Origin: Emiliania huxleyi CCMP1516 | Taxonomy: Eukaryota > Haptophyta > Isochrysidales > Noelaerhabdaceae | DNA: 64,000 bases | NCBI RefSeq assembly: GCF_000372725.1 | Contig: NW_005200333.1 | Location: 332,182 to 396,181, forward strand | Direction of reading: 5' to 3' | Shown: positions 43,821 through 53,825 of the stretch, piece by piece | How positions within the stretch are numbered: position 1 is the first letter of the stretch | Layout: each line of letters begins with the position of its first letter | Notes under the pieces: generated by a model | The model's input: the letters and a program-made list of their open reading frames with translations, nothing else | The model's database searches: none | Told to the model about the DNA's origin: nothing | Made by a program: the position numbers and the translations under genes

Positions 43821-44964
43821 CTACACAAGACCACAAGATGCAAGAGGCACTGAGGGATCATTGGCCGCACATGGACGCTTCATGCAGCACGCAAATTTGG
43901 AGGTGCCCTGTTGCCACCCCCACTCTGAGCACTTGCCGCAATCGTACTGCACGTACGACGACGCGTTGGCGCCATTGCGCAGGGCGAAGCGCGCCGCCGA
44001 CACCTTTGCGAGCATCGAGTTGTACACGCGGTGCACCTGCGGGTACGGTCGGGATTATGGAGGGGACTTCGAGAGGGGGGACTGCTTGGGCGGCAAAGGT
44101 GCACACGCATGGGCCGAGGCGTGAGAGGCGGGGTGTGGGCGAGCGCGCACCGACAGGGTGGTCGCGTCGGGCAGCGTGCGCGCCTCGCGTAAGTCGACCC
44201 AGAAGCGGTTGTGTCGCCACGGGCGCAGCGCGTAGAAGGCGGTGGGCAGCTGCTGCCTCACGCTCTCCTCGTAGACGAGCGCGCCGACGAGCGGGTCCTC
44301 GGCGGTCGAGCCGCGCTTGCTCATGCCGAGGAACTGCCTGTGCCAGCGGCGCGCCGTCGGCGCGAAGGCGGCGCGCGCGAGCGGCGTCGAGAGGAGCTCA
44401 AACGAGCCATCAGAGTACACGAACGGGCCGAGCACGCCGCCGCCCGCCGTGCCACCGCCGCCGCACTTCGCCACCGACGTCGCCACGCGCGCCGCCGGCG
44501 GCGGCTTCGGCGGGCCGTGCTCCACGAAGGCGCCGCACACTGCGGAGTCGACGGTGGAGTACCACCGCCAGCGCATCACTCCGTGGTAGGCGTGCGCGTG
44601 CTTCCCCGTGAGCAGACGAAGCTCGGCGAGCAGCAGCGGCACGTTCCACAGCGTGTCGTCGTCAGCCTTGGCCACCCAGCGCGTGTCGAGCCCCTTCGCG
44701 TAGATGTACCACTCGTACGTCTTGATCACATGCGCCGAGCGGAAGCCGTCCTTCGCGTGCTTAAAGGAGTAGGTACGACACGTCCGCGGCTAAGCAGCGG
44801 CCGAGCACAAAGCGCATCAGGAGCTCGGGCGGTGCGGGCGCGTGCTCGCGCATCCACGCGCGGCGATCAAAGTTGTGCGGCCTGGTCATCACCCCGATCG
44901 CGATGAGGTAGCTGCCACGGTCATGCTGGCGTGGCGGCTGAGCCGCCAGGCGGCCATCGGACAT
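43821..44964 (-). pseudogene. Disrupted GT31 (beta-1,3-galactosyltransferase-like) gene
   Basis: An N-terminal piece (SYLIAIGVMTRPHNFDRRAW, MREHA, LLMRFVLGR) ends in a stop at 44761. A second frame then gives YSFKHAKDGFRSAHVIKTYE, WVAKADDDTLWNVPLLLAEL (the DDD motif binds the metal and UDP-sugar), the acceptor-binding part and EDPLVGALVYEE. The last exon (43821-44036, after the intron 44037-44150) is Cys-rich. The roughly 30 residues expected between FVLGR and the KT helix are missing, with a frame change and no room for an intron. No signal anchor was found upstream. It is either a pseudogene or damaged by assembly. An intact protein would act in the Golgi. Confidence 0.6.
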
Positions 44965-45104
44965 CGGTGGAGTTCCCGCCCATGACCTGTTGAGCGCCAG
45001 CTCCGCAGCTGGTTTTCTCTGTGAAGACGCCGTATATCCCCCCTCCTACCTAGCGTACGCGTCCAGCCTCTCTAGCACAGCCACAGGTGACTGAGAGCTG
45101 CCTC

Positions 45105-46469
45105 TCAGGGCCAGTGTGAGCTGTGAAGGCGATTTTCCGTGTACTCAGGTTCTGTATGTAAACAGCTACGAGCCACCAGCGCCACGCCCCTCGTCCCATG
45201 GCCTCCCACGCCCACCGCGCCCGCCGCGCCCACCGCGTCCGCCCCGCCCGCCATCTCCGCGCCGTGCCGTATCAGCAACTCGACCACCTTCGCGTGGCCT
45301 CCAGTTGCGGTTGCGGCGATAAACAGCGCGGTGCCGCCGCCGCTGTTCTGCAAGTTGACCTCGGCGCCGTGCCGAATCAGCAAGTCGACCACCCGCTCGT
45401 GGCCTTGGCCGGCGGCGGCCATCAGCGCGGTGACGCCGTCGCTGTTCTGCAAATTGACCTTCGCCCCACGCCGGAGCAGCAACTCGACCACCCGCCCGTG
45501 GCCGTAGTTGGCGGCGCACATCAGCAGCGTGAGGCCGCTCACTTCGCCTCTCTCGTACGTCGCGTCGACCCGCCCGCTACTGTCGAGCCACTCCAGCAGC
45601 GCCTCCTCCTCGCCTCGATGAGCTGCTGCCACGACCGCATCGGGGGCTGCCGCGACACCGCTCGACGCCCGCCCCGCCGCCACCGCTGGAGATAGCGTCT
45701 TCGCGGCTCTCAATCCAGCCGAGGAAGCGCCGCCGGAGGAAGCGCCGCCTGCGCCTTCGCCGCCGGCTGCCGTCGCCGCGGGCCGTCCCGCCACCACCTC
45801 CTGGACGTGCTTCTTGAAGGCCTCGACGCACGCGGCGTGGCCCAGCTGCTTGGCTAGCTGCAGCGCTGTCTTGCCGTCCTCAGCGCGCGCCGCCGTGTCT
45901 GCGCCTGCCCGCAGCAAGCGCCGCACGACGGCGGGGCGGTTGAGGTAAGCGGCGAGCATCAGCGCGGTGTGGCCGTCGCTGCTCTGCACGTTGAGCTCCG
46001 CGCCGTGCTGCAGCAGCAAATCGACCACCCGCTCGTAGCCTTGGACGGCGGCGATCATCAGCGCGGTGCCGCCGTTGCTGTCCTGCCGGTTGACATCTGC
46101 GCCGTGCCGGATCAGCAGCTCGACCACCCGCTCGTGGCCGATGAAGGCGGCGCCCATCAGCAGCGTGAGGCCGCTCAAGCCGCCTCTCTCGTTCGTCGCG
46201 TCGACCCGCCCGCCGCCTTCGAGCCACTCCAGCACTGCCGCCTCGTCGCCTCGCTCAGCAGCTGTCACGACCTCATCGGAGACTGCCGCGGCACCGCTCG
46301 GCGCCCGCTCCGCCGCAGCCGGCGAAAGATTACCCGGCCGCACCCGCACGCTCTCGCCGCCGCCCTCGAGCGCAACCGCGTACCGCCCGCCCTCAAAGCT
46401 CTGATCCACGCCCCGCTGCCCGTGTAGCCCGAGGCGGCGAGGGCAGCACACACGTGCCGAGCTCCACAT
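45105..46469 (-). CDS. Ankyrin-repeat protein with duplicated halves, 454 aa
   Basis: The ATG at 46469 is followed by LHGQRGVDQSFEGGRYAVAL then EGGGESVRVRPGNL, a small beta-barrel-like module often found before such repeats in algae. Two homologous halves follow. Each starts AxRGxExAxLEWLxxxGRVDA and continues with ankyrin repeats (LTLLMGAAFIGHERVVELLI type). The second half stops after three repeats in a Gly/Ala-rich tail (GGADAVGAAGAVGVGGHGTRG region), which looks like an eroded end. The duplication points to recombination between repeats. The last exon of the TTL-like gene lies immediately upstream. Scaffold function inferred. Confidence 0.68.
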   Translation of the reverse strand: MWSSARVCCPRRLGLHGQRGVDQSFEGGRYAVALEGGGESVRVRPGNLSPAAAERAPSGAAAVSDEVVTAAERGDEAAVLEWLEGGGRVDATNERGGLSGLTLLMGAAFIGHERVVELLIRHGADVNRQDSNGGTALMIAAVQGYERVVDLLLQHGAELNVQSSDGHTALMLAAYLNRPAVVRRLLRAGADTAARAEDGKTALQLAKQLGHAACVEAFKKHVQEVVAGRPAATAAGGEGAGGASSGGASSAGLRAAKTLSPAVAAGRASSGVAAAPDAVVAAAHRGEEEALLEWLDSSGRVDATYERGEVSGLTLLMCAANYGHGRVVELLLRRGAKVNLQNSDGVTALMAAAGQGHERVVDLLIRHGAEVNLQNSGGGTALFIAATATGGHAKVVELLIRHGAEMAGGADAVGAAGAVGVGGHGTRGVALVARSCLHTEPEYTENRLHSSHWP

Positions 46470-49264
46470 CTGCGTCTGGCGGCCGCCTCTGCGAGCGTGG
46501 CTAGCCCGAGCTTATGGCGGAGCGGTGGCGGCGGTCGAATGCGTGTCTTGTTCCCGGGTAGCTGTTGCGGCCGCCTCTGCTGTAGACTAGGTGCTGTGAG
46601 GCTAGGTGCTGTGAGGCTAGGTGCTGTGAGGCTAGGTGCTGTGAGGCTAGGTGCTGTGAGGCTAGGTGCGGTGAGGCTAGGTGCTGTGAGGCTAGGTGCG
46701 GTGAGGCTAGGTGCTGTGAGGCTAGGTGCGGTGAGGCTAGGAGGCGCCGCCGCCTGTCCGGGTCGTCTTGCTCGTAGCAGGGGAGCATGGTGAGGTGCGT
46801 GCTGCAGCCGGCCTTGGCGTGGCGCGGCTCGTTCGAGAAGGTCCACATGTTGACCTTCGGGATGCCTATAATATAACATAATATAATATAACATAATATA
46901 TATATACGCCACATGTTGACCTTCGGGATGCCTACGCGGGAGAGGGCTCGGACGGCTCGGGGAAGGCTCTAGCACGCGGTGCCAGCACGAGGACCGTGTG
47001 GCTGGCCCGTCCCCAGCGCGTGGACGCGCAGCCTGCAGGAAGACATCGGTGCTGAAGCATGCTTGTGACTCATCCACTAGCACGTGGATGCGCACACTGA
47101 GCACACGGCGCCTCGGGAGAGGGTGGGCTGTGCTCAAACAGAGGCCGGCCCCCTGGTGATGCGACCGGTGAGAGAGGGAGGACGGGGACACACGGACACG
47201 CGGCTCCCCGCCTTGCCCTTGGGCATCTAGGCGTGCGCAGCGGGTCGAGCGAGAGGACGACCGCCCAGACTCGCAGGTCGAACTTGTGCCTAGACACTTC
47301 CTAGACACTTCCTAGACACTTCCTAGACACCGCCCAGACTCGCAGGTCGAACTTGTGCCCGGCGAAGGTCATCGGGTTCATCTCGAAGTCCTGCATGACA
47401 TACTCGCCCGCCGGCACGCGCCTCGTCAGCCAGGCGAGCGTCGTGTCCTCCGAGCTGAGCTCCTATTCAAGTCCGCCACGCAAGCGTCTCATTTCGAGAA
47501 GAGCGGGTCGCTGGAGAAGCCCCGAGCCGGGAGCTCCTCGATCGGGAGGGAGTGCATGTCTACTGCTACTGCTACTGCTATGCTGCTGCTGCTGCTGCTC
47601 CTACTGCTACTGCTACTGCTACTGCTGGCTCCTCGGTCGGGAGGGAGTGCATGTGGATGCCGACCGAGTTGAAGCCGCCGCGCGGCTTGCAGATCCAGAG
47701 GCGGTGCCTCAGCGCGCCGCCCCCGGAGGGGCGGTAGTGGCGCATCGTGTTGAGGTTGTACGAGCGGAAGTCGGCTGCCACGCTCTCGAGCTGCCCCTTG
47801 CCGACCTAGACGCTTCCTAGACGCTTCCTAGACACTTCCTAGACACTTCCTCGAGCTGCCCCTTGCCGACCGTGAAAGAGCGCTTCGTGAAGCCACAGTG
47901 CTCGGCGTCGGCGTTGGCCGGCGGCGAGAGCCGCGAGTAGCCCGTCTTGCGGTAGCACACCTCCTGCAGCCTGCCGAGCGCGGGCTTGACTCCGATGAGC
48001 TGCACCAGCCCGGGCACCTGAGCAACAATCATGACTTCAATCACCTCATAACGGCCAGGTCGTGACTCCGAGTACCCTCCGAGTACCCGGGCACCTAGGA
48101 CTGATGACAGTTGATGAACACGTGTGCTTGTGACTCCGACGAGCTGCGCCAGCCCGGGCGCCGAGTTGACGATGGCGCCTACGGGAGGAGGGCTCCGAGA
48201 AGGCTCCTGGAAGGCTCCGAGGGACGGCGCGCAGCAGCCACAGCTGACGATCCGCGCCCTCGGGGAAGTCGCCGCTGCCGCCCTCTGGGAAGCCGGCACG
48301 GGAGGCCGGCCGGCGAGGCGGCCAGAACTTTGTCTCGAGCTCCATAGTCTCAGTCCACCAGACGTGCACCGCCGTGCTGCGCGTCTCTGGCTCGCACAGT
48401 CGCAGCCTCGTGAAGAGCGGCCGCATCACGCCTGTAGAGAGGTGCTCTGGAAGGTTCCTGGAAGGTGCCTGGGAGGCTCCGGGGAGAGCGGCCGCACAGC
48501 ACGCCTCGCATGTCACCCCGCTTGCCCACCGCGAAGGAGCGGTTGCACCGCCACCGGTCCTTGGGCACCTTCGGCGCCTGCCGGTGAGGCGGTGGCGAAG
48601 TGAGGGATTGTCGGAGGGAGGTGCGGCAGCGTGGATAAGGCAGCGTGGATAAGGCAGCGGGGGAAGACACGGCGCAACACGGGCTCTCCTGCTGCTGCGC
48701 GTCCGGCCAGGGCGTTTTCCCCGCACGCCCGCGGTCGCTCAAGTGCCGCTCGATGGCGGCGGGCAGGGCGGATGTCCCGTCGGCGAATGCGTAATAGTCG
48801 TCCATCGTCGGCCGCGTGTAGCCGGGCTCTCGGACGAGGTTGGTCCGGCCGAGATGCACGCCGGCCGAGCTGATCGAAAAGTCCGTCATCGCGGGGTCTC
48901 CCTTGTTCACGCCGACGAAGCTCTGCGCCACGCACGTGTGGTACCGAAACTCCGCCATCTCGGCCGGGCAGGCATTCGGGTCGCGCCCATCGCTCACCCA
49001 AGCAAGCTTGCAGCAGGCGCCTCCCTCGCCGCAGAACTGCGGGCACGCGCCGCCCCTGCGGCCGCACGCAGCCCAGCAGCTCGGAGGCCGAGCCTCCCTC
49101 CGAGACCTCCTCTTCTTGATTACATTGTCGCGCTTCTCCTCGAGCTCGTGGAGCTGTTTCTTGAGCCGCGAGAGCTCGGTCGCGGCGGCGGCGCCGGCGG
49201 GGACGACGGCGGCCGGGCGCGCGCCCTGGGCGATGGCTGCGACGGCACGAGCGCGTGAGTCCAT
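46470..49264 (-). CDS. Tubulin-tyrosine-ligase-like protein with Cys-rich N-terminus (multi-exon)
   Basis: The ATG at 49264 starts a basic, coiled N-terminus (ELSRLKKQLHELEEKRDN), then a Cys-rich motif CPQFCGEGGACC...CPAEM...HTCV, then PKVPKDRWRCNRSFAVG. Downstream exons give VMRPLFTRLRLCEPETRSTA, FWPPRRP, VPGLVQLIGVKPALGRLQEV, VGKGQLESVAADFRSYNLNT, LWICKPRGGFNSVGIHMHS, YVMQDFEMNPMTFAGHKFDL, RVWAVVLSLDPLR and KVNMWTFSNEPRHAKAG. The blocks LWICKP, FxGHKFDLRVWAVV and PLR match the ATP-grasp core of TTL/TTLL ligases, which add amino acids to tubulin. Many introns start with copies of the next exon (47290-47358, 47806-47870, 48018-48161). The 3' end is unresolved. Confidence 0.7.
46586..46741 (+). 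repeat. 15-bp minisatellite, about 10 copies
   Basis: Tandem gctaggtgctgtgag units (some ggtgcggtgag) lie inside an intron near the 3' end of the TTL-like gene. On the coding strand each unit contains cctag, an acceptor-like string. Confidence 0.95.
46843..46933 (-). repeat. 25-bp direct repeat around an AT-rich insert
   Basis: 46843-46867 and 46909-46933 are identical (ccacatgttgaccttcggga...). Between them sit 41 bases of almost pure A/T (46868-46908). The right-hand copy is preceded on the minus strand by cgcgtag and the left by attatag, so both copies follow an acceptor. Confidence 0.9.
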
Positions 49265-49543
49265 AGACAAACACACGTTTTCTGATCAAGCCGCAGGAAG
49301 CGCCGTCAAGTGCAGAAAACGAGAATTTAGATGCGACAGGATTTTAGAAGTGAACTCTCGCAAAAGAGCCGGCATTGTCCCTCGGACACCTAGCTCCGAG
49401 TAGAGGGGGCGTTCTGCAGTTCAGGGGAAACCCGGTATACGCTGCGGAAAACCATCAACCCTCGGAGACCCGTGCGTGTTAGAGAGAGAGAGAGATTTTT
49501 GAAAACCAACGACAAGTTTTCGCAACGCCGCGGACACAGAAGG
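49265..49543. other. Spacer with a repeat family D copy
   Basis: 49392-49442 is an inverted partial copy of 41870-41960 (agctccgagtagagggggcg, then aggggaaacccgg). There is no gene. Confidence 0.5.
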
Positions 49544-49853
49544 ATGGTTGGTACCAGGTAGCGGCAGCCTTCCCAAAGAGCTCTGCAGAGGGGCGACCGA
49601 CCTCACCACACTGATGGACGCCGCCATCGACGGCCACAAGCAGTTGATCGAGCTGCTGCTGCGGCGCGGCGCGGAGATCGACAAGCAGAACGGCAAAGGG
49701 GGCACCGCGCTGATGGGCGCCGCCCAGGAGGGCCACGAGCGGGCGGTCGAGCTGCTGCTGCAGCGTGGCGCGGAGGTCAACAAGCAGAACAGCGACGGCT
49801 GCACCGCGCTGATGTTTGCCGCTGGCGTGGAGGTGAAGAGGGTAGGAAGGTGA
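49544..49853 (+). pseudogene. Ankyrin gene fragment
   Basis: About 80 codons of ankyrin repeats (DLTTLMDAAIDGHKQLIELL, GGTALMGAAQEGHERAVELL) closely resemble the ankyrin-U-box gene at 52-53.8 kb. The repeats break off where dispersed repeat family C begins (49841). No N-terminal or C-terminal domain remains. Confidence 0.65.
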
Positions 49854-49919
49854 AGAACAGCCAGGCTCGGACTGGACACCAACGCGGTATGGGTGGACGC
49901 TAGACAGATGATGACGGCA
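49841..49919 (-). repeat. Dispersed repeat family C, copy 2
   Basis: Reverse complement of 22093-22171. Confidence 0.8.
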
Positions 49920-50025
49920 CGAGGTGAAGAACAGCGTAATCCAAGAAAAAAGAAAAAGTGCCCCCGGCCGGCGAGCTCGACCAACACCGGGGGCACAGTG
50001 TCCGAAGCGGCCAACCTCAGTAGGA

Positions 50026-50798
50026 ATGCTAGGTTCGCTCTTCCCCGACGCAGAACACGTCTTCGTCAAGGACGACCTCGCCTCCTTTCCGGTGCCCACC
50101 AGCAGTGCCGAACAGACTCCGTCAGTCGTACCGTGCAATCACAAGCCCACGACTGCACGATTTAGGCGCGCGTGCCCTCCGTGCGCGAGCTACACCTATC
50201 CGGAAAGCGGGTGGTCGTGCTGTCTCTGCCAGGCGGCTGCACATGGACAAAGAACGCGCTGGCGTGTGCAGTCTAGTCTAAGGGCCGAACGGCGCTCCGA
50301 ACATCAGGCGCCTTCACCTCTGTCTGAAGCACGCAGCTCGCCGGCTACCGTTCAGCCGACGCGGACGGCTCCCTGTCGGCGGCAGCTGTCGACGCGGTGC
50401 TGGTGATCTGCGTAAACGACGGCTATGTGCTGGACGCGTGGAAGCGCGCGAGCGGGCTGGCGGGCGCCCGAGCATTTACCTTTGTTGCTGACCCCTTCGG
50501 GTGATCGTAGCTAGACAATTAGCCTTTTACAGACGAGAAGATTGCCTTAGCACACAAGAGGATTGCCTCACCGACCCTTGCCAGGACGTTGACGGCTGCA
50601 CTCGGCCTGAGCTTGGAGGAGCCGGACCCAGAGCTCGGTCCGAATCGAGGCAAGCGGGCGGCGCTGTTCGTTGCCGATGGCGTGGTCAGGCTGCGGGAGG
50701 TGTCAGAGGCGGAGGGCGACCCGACCGGCGACGAGGACCATGCCAACTCGGATGCACCGCAGATGCTGGAGTCGATCCGGACGCTCGGCACGACGTGA
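50026..50798 (+). CDS. Type II peroxiredoxin-like protein lacking the usual catalytic Cys (4 exons, 177 aa)
   Basis: Exons 50026-50091, 50166-50255, 50337-50500 and 50585-50798 close in frame. The fold follows PRX5/PrxII: VPSVRELHLSGKRVVVLSLP, then LAGYRSADADG, AVLVICVNDGYVLDAWKRAS, FTFVADPFGTLTAALGL, GKRAALFVADGVVRLREV and a final helix. The active-site loop, normally PGxxTxxC, reads PGGCTWTKN. The peroxidatic Cys position is Lys, and a Cys sits four residues earlier. The enzyme family reduces peroxides via thiols; this copy may be inactive or altered. No targeting peptide was seen. Assignment by motif order; splice sites are inferred. Confidence 0.72.
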
Positions 50799-51827
50799 GC
50801 GGGATGATGCTTTTTCTTGGCGCCAGGCCGCGGCCGTTATGAGGCGCGCGAGGGCAAACGAGCGGCCAATGTGGCCATCCTCGACGCGCGGAGGGAGGCC
50901 GTGGCCGTAGGGTGTGTACGAATAGTACGTAATTTCTCAGGTTGCTCTGACACTGAGGTGTTCGACTCTTCGAGTTTTGCTTAGAGTAAAGGGAGCGGAC
51001 CCTGAGTTGAGGAAATCGAGGGACGCGACCCACCTCGCCACAGACGGTCCCGCGCCTCGCCACTATGACGGGGACACACCCCGCACCGTCCGCTGTGTCC
51101 CCGTCTTTGTCCGGAGTGAAAAGTCCAACGCGCTCGTCGGTGGCGGCTTCCCTCAACCTGCGCCGCGCTCGGCGAACCTCGACAGCGCTTTCGGTGGCAT
51201 GCAGCTCTTTGCGACAGAAGCCTGGAGAACAGCTCCTCTGCTGCTCACACACTCTGCACAGTTGACACAGCCTACTGTGCGGCTGCCACAGCTGTCACAG
51301 CGATGGGCTCGCCCTCACTGGCCCTCAGTCACTTGTGCTGCGGCTTGTGTGAGCGACACTGCTCGGCGACTGCCGGCACACTGTGAGACCATGGGTGTGA
51401 GGTTAAACCACGCTACCAGCGCTTGGTCACATCGGCCCCGAGGTCAGATCCTTCTACTCTGTTGATGACAAGACTTGTTTACTGGCTGGAGCCGAGCAGG
51501 AGGACCCAGCGCACAACCCCTGGTCAACTCAGGGTCCGCTCCCCGTACCGTCGATACGTATACGGCTCTGCGAGAGTGTGTGTGGGGCACAGTACCCTCA
51601 CGTGGGGCGACATGCGCGCGGCGCGCAGTGAACACAGTCTCCGCACTGGCGCTCCAAGGCGCAGCAAAAGAGACAGTGCAACGAGACTCAGTCAACAGTA
51701 GATAGTACAACAAGAGAGACTGTGAGATGAACACAGTCCGCACACACACACCACCAGCACCCCGCGGACCGAGGGCGGTGCTGGTGCTGGTGATAATGTG
51801 TGGGATGGGGCGCGATCTCGAGCCTGA
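50799..51827. other. Intergenic region with inverted repeats
   Basis: A 19-base match (caactcagggtccgctccc at about 51523) is inverted at about 50990-51009, and acacagtc(t)ccgcac recurs at 51630 and 51728. Possibly a small foldback element. No gene supported. Confidence 0.4.
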
Positions 51828-53825
51828 TCACGCCGCCTTGCGCGCCCCCTCCCAGTCCCGGATCATCCGGCGCAGCATGTGGGAGGGGACCAGGATGCTG
51901 TGCTCGAGCTCGCCGCCCGTCAGCGGGCTCGTTGACTTGGTCGCGAGCCAGCGCTCGATCGCCGTCCGCTCGTAAGCATGCCCGTCCGCCGCCATCACCG
52001 GGTCGCTCATCACCTCGGTCGTGATTGGGCAGACGAAGTCGTCCGGCGGCTCCTCCTCCTCCACCGAAGGCGGCCTCTCTGCAGCCAAAGAGGACGACGC
52101 TTGCTCGTCGGGCGCCCGCCTCTTCTCCTCCAGCCTCGCGCTCTCCTCGAACGCCGCCGCCAGCTCCGCCTCCTCTCCCGCCGCCAGCGCTGCCTCATCC
52201 TCATCCTCGGGCTCCCGCGACGGCCCAGCGCCTCCACCTCCGCCCTTCCCCTTCTTCTTCTTCTTCTTCTTCTTACCCTTCTTGCTCTCCTTGTCGCGCC
52301 CCCCCGCCTCCTTCTCCGCCTCCTCCTCCACCAGCAGCGCCTCGGCATGCCGCGCTGCCTCCGCCTCCGCCGCCGCTCTCATCTCTGCCGCCGCATGCTC
52401 CTCGAGGGCGCGCACGCACTCGGCGTGGCCCTTTCCCTTGGCCATCTGAAGCGCCGTCCTGCCGCTCTCGGAGCGCAGTGCCGTGTCTGCGCCCGCCCGC
52501 AGCAGGCGGAGGACGACAGCGGGGTGGCCTTGGCTGGCGGCGACCATCAGCGCGGTGTCGCCTTTGCTGTCCTGCCTGTTGATCTCCGCGCCGCGCTGCA
52601 GCAGCAGCTCGACCACCGGCTCGTGGCCTTGGCAGGCGGAGAGTATCAGCGCGGTGAGGCCGATGCTGTTCTGCAGGTTGATATCCGCGCCGCGCTGCAG
52701 CAACAGCTCGACCACCCGCTCGTGGCCTTGCATGGCGGCATCGTCTTGGATGGCGGCGCCCATCAGCGCGGTGCTGCCTTTGCTGTTCTGCTTGTCGACC
52801 TCCGCGCCGCGCTGCAGCAGCAGCTCGACCACTCGCTCGTGGCCAAACTGGGCGGCGCACATCAGCACTGTGATGCCGCTCACATCGCCCATCCCGCAAG
52901 TCGCGTTGACCTGCCCGCCGCTGTCGAGCCATGCCAGCAACGCCGCCTCGTCGCCGTCAATAGCTGCTGTCACGGCGTCTTTGTTCGTCTGCGTCTTGTC
53001 CATGACGCCTCGGGTCACCGAAGAAGCCTCGCGCCGGCCTGCAGCCACCTCCGCGACGTGCTGCCGGAAGGCCTCGACGCACGCGGAAAGGCCCTTCTGT
53101 CTGGCCCACTGCAGTGCGGACCTGCCGCTTTCAGAGCGCAACTTTGGATCCGCGCCCGCCCGCAGCAGGCGGAGGACGACGGCGGGGCGGTCGTTGCAAG
53201 CGGCGTCCATCAGCGCGGTGCCGCCTCGGCTGCCCTGCTTGTTGATCTCCGCGCCGCGCTGCAGCAACAGCTCGACCACCCGCTCATGGCCTTGGCTGGC
53301 GGCTTTCATCAGCGCAGTGCCGCCTTTGCTGTTCTGCATGTTGATCTCCGCGCCGCGCTGCAGCAACAGCTCGACCACCCGCTCGCGGCCGAAGCTGGCG
53401 GATAGCATCAGCGCAGTGACGCCTTTGCCGTTCTGCTTGTCGACCTCCGCGCCGCGCTGCAGCAGCAGCTCGACCGCCCGCTCGTGGCCGAAAAAGCTGG
53501 CGGACAGCATCAGCGCGGTGCTGCCTTCGCTGTTCTGCTTGTTGACCTCCGCGCCGCGCTGCAGCAGCAGCTCAACCACCCGCTCGTGACCCTCCTGAGC
53601 GGCGAGCATCAGCGCGGTCATGCCGCTCGCATCGCGACGAGACGCGCGATACACATCTCCTTCCCCGCAAGTCGCGTTGACCCGCCCGCCGCTGTCGAGC
53701 CACGCCAGCAGCGGCGTCTCGTCGCCTCGCGCAGCCGCTATCCCCGCCTCGTTGGGAAGGCGGGCCAATAGGCCGGAAGAGGCCGCCTCGCCTGAGGAGG
53801 CGCCGCCCGCGACTCCCTCCACCAT
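51828..53825 (-). CDS. Ankyrin-repeat U-box E3 ubiquitin ligase, 665 aa
   Basis: Two ankyrin blocks (LMLAAQEGHERVVELLLQRG, AEVNKQNSEGSTALM pattern), each ending with LRAGADxxLRSESGRxALQ and preceded by LLAWLDSGGRVNATCG, so the array was duplicated. Next come an acidic/Ala helix, a poly-Lys stretch (KKGKKKKKKKKGKGG) and a Glu-rich linker. The C-terminal U-box is DDFVCPITTEVMSDPVMAAD, GHAYERTAIERWL, SPLTGGEL. U-boxes bind E2 enzymes, and the ankyrin part would choose substrates. Single exon, ATG at 53825. The repeats relate to those at 45-46 kb and to the fragment at 49.5 kb. Confidence 0.88.
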   Translation of the reverse strand: MVEGVAGGASSGEAASSGLLARLPNEAGIAAARGDETPLLAWLDSGGRVNATCGEGDVYRASRRDASGMTALMLAAQEGHERVVELLLQRGAEVNKQNSEGSTALMLSASFFGHERAVELLLQRGAEVDKQNGKGVTALMLSASFGRERVVELLLQRGAEINMQNSKGGTALMKAASQGHERVVELLLQRGAEINKQGSRGGTALMDAACNDRPAVVLRLLRAGADPKLRSESGRSALQWARQKGLSACVEAFRQHVAEVAAGRREASSVTRGVMDKTQTNKDAVTAAIDGDEAALLAWLDSGGQVNATCGMGDVSGITVLMCAAQFGHERVVELLLQRGAEVDKQNSKGSTALMGAAIQDDAAMQGHERVVELLLQRGADINLQNSIGLTALILSACQGHEPVVELLLQRGAEINRQDSKGDTALMVAASQGHPAVVLRLLRAGADTALRSESGRTALQMAKGKGHAECVRALEEHAAAEMRAAAEAEAARHAEALLVEEEAEKEAGGRDKESKKGKKKKKKKKGKGGGGGAGPSREPEDEDEAALAAGEEAELAAAFEESARLEEKRRAPDEQASSSLAAERPPSVEEEEPPDDFVCPITTEVMSDPVMAADGHAYERTAIERWLATKSTSPLTGGELEHSILVPSHMLRRMIRDWEGARKAA

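Noticed and set aside
46586-46741. CRISPR-like array
   Set aside because: The 15-bp units are tandem with no spacers: a minisatellite in an intron of a eukaryotic gene.
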